The notes under the pieces: generated by a model
Seen by the model: the letters and a program-made list of their open reading frames with translations, nothing else
Database searches by the model: none
Told to the model about the DNA's origin: nothing
Part shown: positions 28,484 to 41,223 of the stretch, piece after piece
Numbering within the stretch: position 1 is the first letter of the stretch
How the letters are laid out: each line of letters opens with the position of its first letter
Position numbers and translations under genes: made by a program
Assembly (NCBI RefSeq): GCF_023973825.1
Contig: NW_027122925.1
Coordinates: 124,001-188,000 of the forward strand
Origin: Plasmodium brasilianum
Lineage: Eukaryota > Apicomplexa > Aconoidasida > Haemosporida > Plasmodiidae
DNA: 64,000 bases
Direction: 5' to 3'

Positions 28484-28886
28484 GATATATAGTAGTACAT
28501 ATTATTTAAAATATAGTTATCACAAGAATTCAATAAAAATATTTATATTTCGATAATACTTATTTATTTTAAAGCATATATATGTATTTTTCATGAAAAT
28601 TAATATAAATACACAAATATATATATTATGTCATATGTATTTATTATAAATTAATTAATTCACTAAGAACTATACTATAAAACAATAGTACATCTTAGTT
28701 CACAACAAAATTAAGAACATAATTTTTTACTATGGTGCATAAAATATTCTATGCGTACACACGAGTATTTATCATTTATAAAGTTTAAAATTACATTTAT
28801 TATGAATATACCACTAAAAATATCACAGAAATTACATCGTATTTATAAGCGGCGTGCAGAAAACTATATAGTCAAAATTATTCATT

Positions 28887-29756
28887 TCACTCTGTCATAT
28901 ACTTAATTTTTTTATATTTTTCATTATTTCTTAAGATTTTAGGAATTGATCCTACAACTAAAACAGATAATATAATGATAACTATGTCAAATAGTATTAA
29001 AAAAGAGTACTTTTCTACACCATCTCCAGCTAATTTTAGTAGCTCCTCCAAAGGTGACAACACTTCTTTCAAATAATTTAATCCATTTAGTATGGGTAAT
29101 CCTATTCCAAACAAGAAAAAAAGAAAAAATATGAAAACTCCAAATCCATAACTTCTAAATTTGATTTTTTTTAATTTTATATCTCTAATTTTCCTGTTTT
29201 TTTCAATAAAAGAATCATAATCTTTTTTCTTGATCCATTTCTTTTCAAAATGAAAATATTTTCCATCAAAAATTCCATTATTATAATCCATAACTTCTGT
29301 GTAGTATTGCGCCTTATTTAATGGATATCTATTAGATTGTTTCTTTTCTTTTGTGAACACACTTTCATTATTATATATTGATTTTTTCTCGCGCTCTCCG
29401 TTATCTGCTATATCTTCATTTAACGATACAATATTTAAATCCCTTTTCTTTTTCTATTTTGCTAGTAATCGGTAATTTCTTATTTCTAATTTTCTAATAA
29501 GATTTAAATTATCTTCCAAAATTTTGTTAAAGGAGCTCTAAAAAAATAAAAAAATGTTAATATTATATTTTTAATAGAATAAAGATATAATTTAAAAAAA
29601 TATATATTATTATATACAAAACCGAGAAAATATGTATAAGCGAAATGTACATTAATAATTCTATCGTACTTTATCATTGTAAAAATGACATATCCATATT
29701 AAAAGCATAAACTTTGAAAACTTAATAAAAAAAAGTAACTTAATTTTTTGTTCCAT
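28887..29756 (-). pseudogene. fam-m: fam-m gene with one in-frame stop
   Basis: Exon 1 is 29670-29756 (M-E-Q-K-I-K start, 29 codons, donor GTACGATA) and exon 2 is 28887-29537, with a 132-bp intron at phase 0. The only lesion seen is a TAG at 29454-29456, codon 57, immediately after the R-L-L-A-K export-like motif at 52-56. Beyond it the frame is open to the end with a full fam-m signature: LNKAQYYTEVMDYN, GIFDGKYFHFEKKW, KNRK and KKIKFRSYGFG. It then has two membrane segments and the tail KILRNNEKYKKIKYMTE. Without the stop it would encode about 245 residues, normal for the family. Read-through or a base-call error cannot be excluded, since everything else, including the upstream element at 30170, is intact. 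Confidence 0.88.
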
Positions 29757-30169
29757 GATTTAAATTTTTAATAATCTGATATGTTATATACGAAAAAAAC
29801 TGTAAAGATAAAATATACTTCTAGTGATAAAAAAAAGCTACATTTATTTTAAAATTTAATTTTTAATATTTTTTATTTTTTCATAATAATTTTATGTATT
29901 ATATTTAACTATATTATATTTCATAACATTAACAGAGAAAGATAACATTATAAATGCATTACATAATTTATATCTTAATCCTTTTAAAAAAAAAAAAACT
30001 AATTATTAATAAAATAAAGTAAATTGAAATCATTCATATATATTAAAAATATACATTTTAACATATTACACTATATATATTATATATTTTTTTAACCTTT
30101 ATAAGATTAAAAAACAATATATTATTTCTTAATATTCAATTTATTATAGAATCTAGAATTCAGCGTATA

Positions 30170-30191
30170 TATCGTATAGAATATAGATAAT
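30170..30191 (-). promoter_or_regulatory. Conserved upstream element, copy 4
   Basis: The + strand reads GTATAGAATATAGATAAT, 414 bp upstream of the fam-m pseudogene ATG at 29756. Confidence 0.55.
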
Positions 30192-31915
30192 ATATTGTCC
30201 TATAAATAAAGTTGATAATAACTAATTATAATAAAGTTTACCTATTAATAATTATAATGTTTAAAACATTTTTTTTTTTTTAAAATAATTATTATTTTTA
30301 AATGATGTTAATTATATAACACTATAATAAGAGTTATTATAAATAAAAATAGCAATATCTTGCACAAGTACTTTTATATTTTTTATATGATGTGCAATAT
30401 TCCACCATATATTAAATATTTTTAAAATTTCATATATAAAATACTACATAATCTACAAGTACATATTTATTTTATATGTAAATAAAGCATAATCTTTTAT
30501 TCTTGTGATATATATATTTTGAACATTGTGATTTGTAAGTATAATATTATTTTCGAATAAAATGTTTTTAAATTTATTTATTCTATTTTATTTTTAAATA
30601 AATATAAATTTTAAAAAGGAATGTAATAAAAAACGAATAGTATATAGTGCAGTTATTGTTAAAATATATAAAAATAAAAATAATTTTTAATGTATAATGT
30701 TTTTTTATAAATTGATAAAGAATAAGAATGATTATATTTGTTTATTAGTTTACCTTTTTATAGATATTTAAGTAATTTTTAAACAATATAATTAAATTAA
30801 CATTTATGTAAGTGTTATAATAAAACAATCAATGCACGGGTTCACATGATTTTTGGAGAAGTTTACTTGTGCACAATATTAGTAATATGATACATACAAT
30901 TTCTACTAAAACTAAAATTATACTAATAAATATACACCATTCTTTATAAATAGGTTGTAATGTAAGTCTAAATCGTAAGCCTAAATTTATGAATTATATA
31001 TTAAAAAAATTTTTTTTCTTATTTCCTTTTATTTAAAATATTAGCTTAAAAAAAAAATTTGTAATTAACCATATAAACTATATTAATTGTTTCGTCCTTA
31101 AAATAATGTTAAAATTATTTTTAATATATTTATAAAAAACAATCATAAATAGTGGAAATAAATAAATAAATACATACTGCCATAAGACTGCAGAAAAAAT
31201 ATATTTATTTTTATTATCCCTAAAGTTTATTTAGTATTTTGCTGAAATATAAAATACTTTTAGATGATGGTTATAACGAAAAAACAAAAATAACATTTTT
31301 GTATACTATCCATTAATATACCACTAGATTTAGTTCATTAATTTAATATATCATTGACATATAAACGTAAGAACTATATATATCGTATTCATCCATAAAT
31401 TTTTAATACTATATATATTTAACTAATAACAGAAAAATTGAATTAACTCCATAGTTTTGCACAATAATAATATATCTAATAACTTTTTCTCGTTATCTTT
31501 TTGTTAAAATTTAAAATTCTGAAGTTATTAAACATTTATCAATATGCTTTTATGAATATATTATTTTATTATATATATATATATATATACGTTCTCTTTT
31601 ATACCATGAAAAAGAAGTTAAAAAATTTTTTACAATACACATATATTCTATAACCCATAACTGATTAAACTTATTTTGTACAATAAATATTAAGTCCACC
31701 TTAAAGCAAAAATATAAATATATATATATATATGTACGTATCGAAGCAACAAAATATGTTAGGGTATTTATATTAAAAATAAAAAAAGACACATTCATTA
31801 TTAATTCAAAACTAATAATACATTTTTTTTTTATTATCTTAACAAACAATCTTTTCAGAATAACATATAACACAAAATAGAGAATAAAAATTATTAGTTA
31901 AAATGTAAGTTATTT

Positions 31916-31945
31916 GAGTTCTATAAAATTATGCGAACTATTCTA
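31916..31945 (-). other. Shared 3'-flank block A, fam-m relic
   Basis: GAGTTCTATAAAATTATGCG lies at the place expected for the 3' flank of a fam gene ending near 32280. It supports the view that the relic next to it was once a full copy. Confidence 0.5.
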
Positions 31946-32269
31946 TCATTTATTCATTTTATAGCCCAAATATATATTACTCACACACAACTACTTATGT
32001 GTAAAAATACATATATATGTAATACTAAAAGTTTTTAATTAATACTATATAACACACTAAAATACAAAGTCTAAAATGTTAAAACTTTCAAACTCACAAA
32101 AAAATGAACACAAATTTTTATTATTGTTTCTAAAAGTAACCTGATATACTCATGTACATTTACAATATTTTAGGGATTATGTGTATTTTTAGCAAGTATA
32201 ACACTAAAAATGTTATAGATATTATTTCATATTATATTCTTTATAAAAAGATATTCATTACACATTGTT

Positions 32270-32590
32270 CATTTTACTGATACACTAACATAATTTTTTT
32301 ATATTTTTCATTATTTCATAGGATCTTATAAAATTCCGTTATAATTATAACAGACAATATAAAAGTAAGTTATATATTATTACATGAAAAGAGGGTACTA
32401 ATATATGCTGCACCATTCCTTTAGCATTGTGAAAAAATATTACTATGCTATATTCTGTATACAATATATTATCCAAAAACTTTTATCCTGATAATAAGGC
32501 TATATCTTTTCTCAACAACAAAAAAAAAAATATAGCGAGTCAAAATCCGTAATTTATAAATTTTTTTCTTATAAAAAAATAGAAATTCTT
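32270..32590 (-). pseudogene. fam-m: fam-m 3' relic
   Basis: On the - strand a fragment reads Y-K-I-L-stop-N-N-E-K-Y-K-K-I before a terminal stop. This matches the KILRNNEKYKKIK tail of intact fam-m, with the Arg codon now TGA. Further upstream K-K-I-Y-K-L-R followed by a hydrophobic run recalls the KKIKFRSYGFG segment and first membrane span. The middle is unreadable and no exon 1 or export motif is found, so only about the last third of exon 2 survives. The conserved 3'-flank block at 31916-31945 is still present. Confidence 0.75.
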
Positions 32591-34360
32591 TATTCATATA
32601 CAAATATACTGACTATTTATGAGAAAGTACGCAAAAAATCATAAAATTTCAAACTAAAATATTATGAAGTTATTTGTAATTGAATTTTAAATATAAATAT
32701 CCCCATGAAAATTTTAGATAAACATCTTCACATTTTATCCCAAGTTTTTTTACACAAAAAAAGTACATTGTAATATTTATGAATTTATTATATTTATAAA
32801 AAATATAAATAATATTATAATATAAGAAAATTATTTTAAAAGTGCCGTTTTAAATATTACACATGATTAATCATTTGAATGTATAAAGAAAATACTTTTT
32901 TTATCCACTATTTCTTATATACTTATATGTAAGTATAAACAAAATAAATAAATGTCCCAATATTTGAATATTATAAATCTAATTAATATAAAAAATAGGA
33001 ATATAATTATACATTATTGGTTCTTTATATAGCAGAATTAATATATACGTAAGAAATATATTTATATTGTTTAGAGTAATATAGTTGATTCATATTATAT
33101 GAATAATCGCCTAAAATAATTTAATAACATTTTAAATTAATATTGTAAGAGAGATGTAAATAATGTTAGCTAATAATTTCTTTATTAATATTAAGCATAG
33201 TTCATTTTGTTTAATACATATTGTTCATATAATTGTTCTAAAATATATTTATGTGAACCGTTTTTGTATGTTATAATTATTTTCTTATTGTATAATGAAA
33301 AATAGATAATAACCCGACATTAAAACATCATTTAAATGTCAGTTAATTATATATATATAATTCTTCATTATATTCATAACATATATAAATTTATTACTTT
33401 TAATTAATTTTTTTTTTTTTTTTAATTACATTTTCTTATTTTAATCGTAAGAATTTAAAAAAAATTTCTATTTCAAATTTTTATTTTTAATATTATTTCA
33501 TATATTTAATATTCTTGTATATTCAGTAATATTAAAGGTCATTAATATACCATAAATTTAATTAAATTATGTTTTATATTGTTAAAAAAAATAAAACTTT
33601 AATTTAAATAATATAATATTTTAATTAAATTAACTCATTGAGATATAATATTTTTTATTGTCAACATTTTATTAAGCATTTTTAATTAAAATATATAAGT
33701 TGTTAATAGTGTGTAATATTTATTTCAAATTAAATTTTATTAAATCATTATTACTAAAATATATTTTGTTGTTACAATTATTACGCATATATCAATTATT
33801 ATAAAAAACATTTCATATAAAAGGCTCTGGTAGAATCCTAATTTTTTTTCATTATTTTAATCAACATAAAATTTTAAGATTATATTTTTTTAAAGGATAA
33901 CATGTATAATACATTCCATATTTATTTATTTTTTTTTTATTCATTTTCATAGCTAAATTACGAAGGAAGGTTTATATTTAATGTAGAGAATATATAAATA
34001 TAAACAAAAATTCCGAAATAAATTATTTACATATGTTTAGTTGCAGTTATTATGTAATAATAGTTTACATATTTTTAATTTTTTTTTTTTAAATCTATTT
34101 TATCTATATTACTTAATAATATTTTCTTATAGAAAAATTAGTATAATATTTCTATTTAATGTATTTTTTCCTTTTTTAATTTTAAACATAATTTTTAATT
34201 AATATTAATTTAAGAAAGACATAAATTTTCATATTTTAAAGTAACAAAAAACAATAAAGAAAAAATATAACAACTATTATATCGAATATTATCTAAAAAA
34301 ATATATTCCTAAAAATTCTCTCATCACATCGGTTTTCGTATTCTAAATGCAATCACCACG
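32591..34360. other. Intergenic region with an orphan copy of the upstream element
   Basis: No gene is seen between the fam-m relic (-) and the exported-protein pseudogene (+). The only structured feature is a sequence at 33980-34001 that matches the fam upstream element. Confidence 0.55.
33980..34001 (-). promoter_or_regulatory. Orphan copy of the conserved upstream element
   Basis: The + strand reads AATGTAGAGAATATATAAAT; its first 15 bases equal those of copy 2. No - strand exon 1 is found about 400 bp to the left, so it has lost its gene or serves the + strand gene starting at 34361. Confidence 0.4.
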
Positions 34361-35226
34361 ATGAAACAAAAAAAAAATTCTTCTTCCTTACCTTTTTAAT
34401 ATGGATATTCAATTATTCCTATGAAGTAAGATAATTATTATATTCAATAATTTCTATACATTTTTAGTAATCCTACATATGTATTTTAAATTGAATATTT
34501 TAATAATACGAAAGTACATGTATTATTTTATATGTTATATATTTACCTTAATTTACAGCGAACTAACTTTGACAAAACATGCAATAAAAAAATCTGCTTT
34601 TATAATACATCAAAAATAACACTAAGCTGATTATTATATGGGGAAACATATGTAGATTCTCAAAGGATCATATTTAATTTAAAAAAGCATTTTAAAGATA
34701 ATTTTGAGAACTCAATTAATTCATTAGTACTTAAGGATAATTCTGAAAATACCTATGATTCATTATCATATATTGATTACTTTGATGAGGTCAATAAAGA
34801 AATAAAGGAAAAACCAATTCAAACGAAAAAATATAATTCAACGGAAAATAATATATCTCCATAACAAGTAAACATTCAAACAGATTATATCCAAAATATG
34901 AAAGAGAACTACCAGTACAACTGCATAATGAATACAAAAGATCAAATATAATTATGGGTAAATCTAAAGAAATTATTGCTAGAAAAATGCTTAAGGATTT
35001 TGCACCATATATAATAAGCTCTCTCTTGTTAATAATGTCTACTATAATTGAGTGGAGTTCGGGTATACATATATCATATGTATTATTGTTATTATAAGTA
35101 TTATATTTATTCTATAGAATATTTAACAATATTAATAAGGGTTTTGATAAAATATCGATAATATTTAATAAATATTTTAAACGTACATTAGCACAATTCT
35201 TGAGAATAATACTTGGAAATCTATAA
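34361..35226 (+). pseudogene. Exported-protein gene, broken (two exons)
   Basis: Exon 1 (34361-34425) encodes a signal-like start, M-K-Q then Lys, Phe-rich core and I-W-I-F-N-Y-S-Y-E. It ends at gaa|gtaag, but its A run is one base short (8 instead of 9), which breaks the frame. Exon 2 begins after ttacag at 34559. Stops lie at 34628-34630 (directly before L-L-Y-G-E, where an export-motif Arg would sit) and 34862-34864. A two-base insertion there shifts frame, and a third stop is at 35095-35097. After the shift the frame reads YERELPVQLHNEYKRSN and GKSKEIIARKMLKDFAPY, then one or two membrane segments, ending at 35226. The layout (signal exon, short intron, export site, C-terminal membrane segments) fits Plasmodium exported proteins of unknown function. 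It is not fam-l or fam-m. Confidence 0.75.
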
Positions 35227-35476
35227 TTTATATCCAGTTATTTTAACGTATTTAAAATTTTATATTAATAAGAACACATATATATATATACGCTCAATTT
35301 GTATGTAATACATGAATTATATTTAAAATTGATCTAAAAAACTTCTTTTAAAATTTAACATGTTTTCCCTAACTTAAATATATCATTTATGTTTTTAGTG
35401 TTTGTTTATATAACTAGCTCTGTATAAATTTTATAAAATAATATAAATTAAAAATGTTTCTTTTTCTTCTATTATC

Positions 35477-35479
<3 letters not shown>

Positions 35480-35512
<33 letters not shown>
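35480..35512. repeat. (TA)n microsatellite, longest in the window
   Basis: About 16 uninterrupted TA units. Confidence 0.9.
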
Positions 35513-35513
<1 letters not shown>

Positions 35514-37604
35514 AGTATATTCCTTATATTTATATTTTAGTTATTTTACCAAAGTTTCGTTTAACTATTTTTTTTTATTGAATTATTATTTATTACATAT
35601 ATGCTTGTTTTTCAGATGTAAATAAATATTCATACATATCTTTAATTATATAACTTTATAAATTTTTAGATTTTCCTTCTTTTGCATGTTAATAGAGAAA
35701 ACCTATAAACATGTGTATAATGATCTTATTAGAATAATACTGTTGAGAAATATAGAATAGTGGACTTAGAGTGTTTTAGATAAATATAAAAATTCATTTC
35801 ATAATAATATTTACTTAATAGTAATATTTTATATGTGTAAGTTTTAATTTTTCCATATGATATATTTTGATTGAAAGAAAAATAAATATGATTTAAAATT
35901 ATTTCTTTCATAGTATAAACAAGAATATTATGCTACACATGTTCGTTATACATTATGACATGTACATATATATTATTATTTTTTTCATTCTTGCTTTTTA
36001 CATATATAAGCATAATTAATATATACATATTTATTCAAAAGTTGAATTTTTTGGTTTTCCTCATTATACTTATTCTCTGTAATATATTTTACCTATAGTA
36101 ATTGCAAATACCAGTTTTCTTAGATGCATTTCTATAATTAGACCCTATTAACCTTAGCTTTGTAAAATCGTATTATAAGTAAAAAACTTTTATATATTAC
36201 AAATAAAACATTTTATAAGCTGTAGCAAAAACAAATTTAAAAAGAAAAAAAGAAAAAAGTTAAAACATATGAAGACGTAATGATAATTTGTACATAAAAT
36301 ATAAAAAACAAATTCTGCATAATTAATGAAAATATCTTAAGTTGTTATAGGTTATTAGATGTTTTCATATTAATAATAACCATTTATTACAACAAATAAA
36401 TCCCATATTTATTAGTTCTAAGTGTGTTCTTTTTTAATTATTTATGCTTTTACAAAATTAAGCAAACATGCAAAAATTCCATTTCTTAATAAAGTATTTA
36501 TATTTCTCCGTAACATGCACATTGTACCAAAAATGCAGCACATTCCCATATATATATGTATTAATTGTACAGAAGCATTTTATTTATTGTTTACATAAAT
36601 TTCATTAATATACATTTAATAAATCATTGAAATTATTAAAATATTTTAAATATGATAATAATAAAAATATACCGAATATAAAATATTTTATGTTAACGTA
36701 CTTTTAATATTTTACAAGGAGATAAAAACAAGTAAATAAAAAAAAATTGTCGTTTTTTCTATACTTTTTAATTTACAGTATTATTATTTAGTACTATTTT
36801 TAATAAATAAAAAAATAAAAGTTAAAGACGAAAAATTGTATTAATTAAAGAGTACTCAATAGTTCAGTTTCAATATTTTTCTAAACACAAGAAAAATGAA
36901 AAAGAATAAAATTATTTCATAGTAACTTTAAAATATATAGTACATTTTTTTTTATTTCTTGTTAATTAAACTTCTAATTTCATTCCTATTATGTTATGTT
37001 AATAATATATTTTTATTAACATTCTTTTTACATTTTAAAGAGAATTTATAAATGCGAACTTCTGTTTATATTAATTTTTTTTATTTATTTATATAAATAT
37101 ATATACTTTAATTTTTTAGTATTTTAAAGTATATTTTATAATTGTTAAAAAAGAATTAACTGTATATTTATTAATATACCAAATACAGCAAATTAAAGTA
37201 AAATAGAAGAGGGAATAGAATTATAATAATAACCATAAATCGTAAATTAAGAACTCTAATAAAAAGAATAATATTTTATTATATATTCATAATTCTAAAT
37301 TCACAGTATTAAAAAAAAAAACAAATTTTTTTAAAAATGTATTAAGTTTTGAACATATTTTATAGTATATTTTCAAAAAAAAAATATTTACATAATATAT
37401 ATTACAATCTTTTCTAAGTAAAATGTATATATTTCAATATAATGTAATTGCCTTTCCTCATTTAACTAAATAAAAATAAGACAATTTAATTGTTAATTTA
37501 AATCTAATAATACAATATTTATCTACCCCAACTATCAATCATTTTAGCATATAACTAGACATAAGTTATATAGCACCAATATTTAGTTCGAATATTAGTT
37601 ACCC

Positions 37605-37636
37605 GAGTTCCATAAAATAATATGAATTGTGCTATT
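37605..37636 (-). other. Shared 3'-flank block A, fam-m at 38 kb
   Basis: GAGTTCCATAAAATAATATG, closely matching the blocks at 31916 and 41193, ends 328 bp beyond the stop codon. Confidence 0.5.
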
Positions 37637-37963
37637 ATGGAATCACTTTGAACCACAAACATATATTCTCGTAGAAATATGTGTAAATGAACAAATGTAT
37701 ATATTATTTCAAATGATTTTATTAACACATATATAATACTTTAAAATACAATTGGAAATCGTAGAAATATTCAGTATCACATATAAACGAAGAATATAAC
37801 TTTTTACTGTTATATATCAAAAAGATCAGCTATATATACATTTTTTTATAATACTAAAGTAATTATAGATATATTTAATAAGGGTATATCTCTATACAGA
37901 TTATAGATATTGAATTATATTAATAACTTTTTTACAGAAAAAATCATTTTCCTTATAATTCAT

Positions 37964-38839
37964 TTAATCGGTCATCAACTTAATTTTTTTATATTTTTCA
38001 TTATTTATTAATATCTTAGAAATCGATATTATAATTGTTACTGCTAATAAAATAATAACTATAGCAAAGGATAATGGATAAAAATATTTCTCTGGTAAAT
38101 ATATTTTACCTAGATAATCTTTTATATAAGTCAAAAATTGTTCAAAAGGATCTGTAGTTCCAAGAATTTTCGACGTTCCTAGTACTTTTAATATAGGGAA
38201 TCCTATTCCCAACAAAAAAAAAAGTAAAAACAGGGCAAGTCCAAATCCGTAACTTCTAAATTTTATTTTTTTCCCTGTTATATTACTAATTCTTCTATTT
38301 TTTTCAACTAAATCATCATAATCTTTCTTTTTCATCCATTTCTTCTCAAAATGAAAATGTTTTCCATCAAACATTGCATTATTATAATCTATAACTTCTG
38401 TATAATATTGCGCTTTATTTAATGAACTTCTATTTGATTTTTGATTTCTTCCTTTTGCCACTTTATCACTATTAGATATATGTTTTTGTCCATTTGCAAC
38501 ACTATTTTGATACTTTTCTTTTAACCATGCATTATTTAAATCCTTAAGCTGTTCATATTTTGCTAATAATCGATAGTTCTTTGTATAAAATTTTTCACCA
38601 ATGTGCCAGTTCTCATGTGAGGATTTCTTAGCAATACACTAAAAAAACGATGGAAATAATTTGTTTTTTAATAAAATAAACTACATAATAGTAAGAAAAT
38701 CATTAAAAATAAGTACAAATAATGCAAAAATTCTTATATAAGGATATACCTCAAATTTGTTAAAATGACATATCAAAGTTAAAAAGACATACTCAGCAAT
38801 TTTTATGATAACAAGTAAGTTTATTTTTTGTTCCATCAT
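37964..38839 (-). CDS. fam-m: fam-m protein, intact
   Basis: Exon 1 is 38750-38836, with a second in-frame ATG at 38839, so the start is M or M-M followed by E-Q-K-I-N. Exon 2 is 37964-38638, joined in phase 0 over a 111-bp intron (gag|GTATAT, tttttag|TGT). The open frame of exon 2 continues about 59 codons upstream of its first usable start, and that part carries R-L-L-A-K at 52-56; an unspliced ORF call would miss it. The joined protein is about 253 residues. The fam-m signature is complete: LNKAQYYTEVIDYN, AMFDGKHFHFEKKW, KNRRIS and KKIKFRSYGFG. Membrane segments lie near 159-179 and 214-238, and the tail is KILINNEKYKKIKLMTD. Exon 2 opens with Cys-Ile-Ala instead of Ser-Thr-Phe, and the residues before the export motif diverge from other copies. 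Likely exported; function unknown. Confidence 0.92.
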
Positions 38840-39239
38840 TTAAAATTTTAATATTTTAATATATTTAAATAAGGAAAAATATTAAATAATATTCTTCGAA
38901 TAAGGGATCCTATATTTAATTAATTTTTTTTTTTTTTTGTTGCTTTGTAAATAAATAGAAATATATATACAATTAAATATATTTTACGCCTTATATACAG
39001 TAAAATAACTTCGAATGTGATTTATATAATTTTTGTATTAATTATGTTTTTAAAAAAATGATTTTCACAAAAATAAAATAATTTAATATTTCTCATAAAT
39101 ATTCAAAATATATAATTCAATTATTTAATGTAGAGAACTAATTAAGTAATTTTTTTAATAATTATTTTCTAAATAAAATAGAAAAAAAAATATACATGAA
39201 TTGAGAATATTTTGAAATATTAATATTACATGTAATATA

Positions 39240-39261
39240 GGACGTAGAGAGTGCAGGAAAT
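39240..39261 (-). promoter_or_regulatory. Conserved upstream element, copy 5 (diverged)
   Basis: The + strand reads GACGTAGAGAGTGCAGGAAA, retaining ACGTAGAGA, at 404 bp from the ATG at 38836. The right half has drifted although the gene is intact. Confidence 0.45.
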
Positions 39262-41102
39262 ACAATGTACTATATATTAATACATTAAGATCAAATAATA
39301 GGAATGTTATACTACTAATAATTCTAAATATACAAACTTATTTTATAAGAACTCATTCTTATTCTTAAAAAGTGCTAATTATTTTAACAGTATACTTATA
39401 GTATACATATATTAAAGATATAACATTTTGTGTTATTTCTGTCATAGAAGATGCATTAATCACTAAGCAAGCACAATATACTATAGTCCATAATATATTA
39501 AAAAATAAAAAAAATAAATTAATATGCTATTGCGAAATTTATGGAAAAATTTATATTTTTAATGTTAAATGAAATATTATAATATATTATTTTGTTTTTC
39601 TTATGTAGAATAATTTTTAAAAAATTTAATTTTTAAATATGCTTGAATAACACCATTATTTTTAAGCAAAAAGCTTTGCATACATTTATTTAATTTCTTT
39701 CATATTTTTTTGAATTAATTATGCATATTCAGAAGTGTTAATATAAAAAACTAAAATAACATATTGTAAAAATCTAATTATTCTATATGTCTATACATAT
39801 TTATATATTTTATTTTGAATAAAATATTTTAAAAAATTATGATGCAATTTAATATTGAATAAATATATATATATAATTATTATTAAAATGATTAATAACA
39901 GTATTTCCAATTTAAAAATGTAATATGCTTTTACATTTTAGTGTCTTTTTTTCTAGGTCATACATATATTTTAAGAAAAACAAAAGCATGCATGAACTAT
40001 TTCTTTAAATAAGCAATACATTGAGACGTTTACTCATTTATGACATCTTAAACAATTATAAATACTACGTTTTAATTTTCATTCAAATACATAAAAAGTC
40101 AAGTTTAATAAATGTAATTGTTTTCTGAAAATTACAAGCAAAACTTTCACATACGAAACATTATACAAGATTCTTATATAATTAAGCCTTGAAAAAAAAA
40201 TTAGAATAATTTTTTATACGGATAAACCTAAAATTTACCTAACAGGTATAAACATTTTTATTAATTTATTAATAAATATAAAAAAACAAATTAGTTTCCC
40301 CAACTTTTTTTTACTTAATAAACGTAATAAATGTGAAAGTATTAGGCAATGTTACTATAAACTATTATATATCTATACATTCTTAACACAATATTAACAC
40401 GCTAACTAATACATTTATAAATGACCATAAAAAATAGCATAATTATATAAAGAAATACCAATGCGTCATAAAGTGGCTGTGAAAAATATATATATATATA
40501 TATATTTTCATTACTCCTAAACATAATATAACTTTCTACATATATATATATATGATTAAAATTTTACTAACATTATAAGGGAAAATAAATAATTCGCACA
40601 TAAAATATATTAATATATAATTATATTTAATCCATTATATTAATAATTTAATAATATAAAAATATGAATAGTTTATTTATTTATAATATTTCCATAGTGT
40701 ATATATTTAATATATTTGCGAAAAATGGAACTAACAACAAATTATGTATAATAATTAAATTATATATGATTTCAAGAATTAACGTAATTCAAAATCCATA
40801 GAATTTATAAGTTATTAAACAACTGTATATATACATTTTTATTTATGGTAATATTTTTTGTATATTTATAACTTTAAATTATATCATGCAAAATAAATTA
40901 AAAGTATATTAAAAGAATTTTTACATTAAATGCACTTGATAACGTATTTCTTATATAACATATATTATAGAATAAACATTAAGGTTTTCTTTTAAAATAT
41001 ATATATATATATATATAAGTACAATATTTTATATTCTGTCTCTTACATTAAATACAGAGAAATACATATTTATTATTTTGCTAAAACTAATAATACTTTT
41101 TC

Positions 41103-41111
41103 TTAATAACC
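41103..41111 (-). other. Shared 3'-flank block B
   Basis: TTAATAACC after a T-rich run, 440 bp beyond the stop codon of the fam-l pseudogene. The same word occurs at 28438, 44042 and 63347 at similar distances. Confidence 0.4.
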
Positions 41112-41192
41112 CAAAAAAAAAAATAATGTTAAACTGTAAAAAAATACATATAATGAAAACTAACATTTATAGGTTCAAATATAAATAAGCAT

Positions 41193-41223
41193 ACTTCTAT
41201 AAAATTATATGAATAGTGTTATT
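41193..41223 (-). other. Shared 3'-flank block A, fam-l pseudogene
   Basis: ACTTCTATAAAATTATATGA, 328 bp beyond the stop codon, matches the blocks at 24988, 31916 and 37605. Confidence 0.5.

Larger units (their letters stand above)
26318..28886. other. Intergenic region between fam-l and fam-m pseudogene
   Basis: No gene is seen. It contains the conserved upstream element at 26734-26755 and an inverted repeat at 28438-28483 within the 3' flank of the next gene. Confidence 0.6.
29757..32269. other. Intergenic region left of the fam-m relic
   Basis: No gene is seen. It contains the upstream element at 30170-30191 and a 3'-flank block at 31916-31945 that belongs to the relic on the right. The 107-codon frame at 31550-31873 is low-complexity (repeated Tyr-Ile codons over TA runs). 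Confidence 0.6.
35227..37963. other. AT-rich intergenic stretch, no gene seen
   Basis: No coding relic is recognisable. It contains a (TA)16 run at 35480 and, at its right end, the 3' flank of the fam-m gene at 38 kb. The - frame at 35729-35911 is low-complexity. Confidence 0.6.

Noticed and set aside
31550..31873. 107-codon - frame
   Set aside because: Its C-terminal part translates TA microsatellites as Tyr-Ile repeats; there is no recognisable domain.
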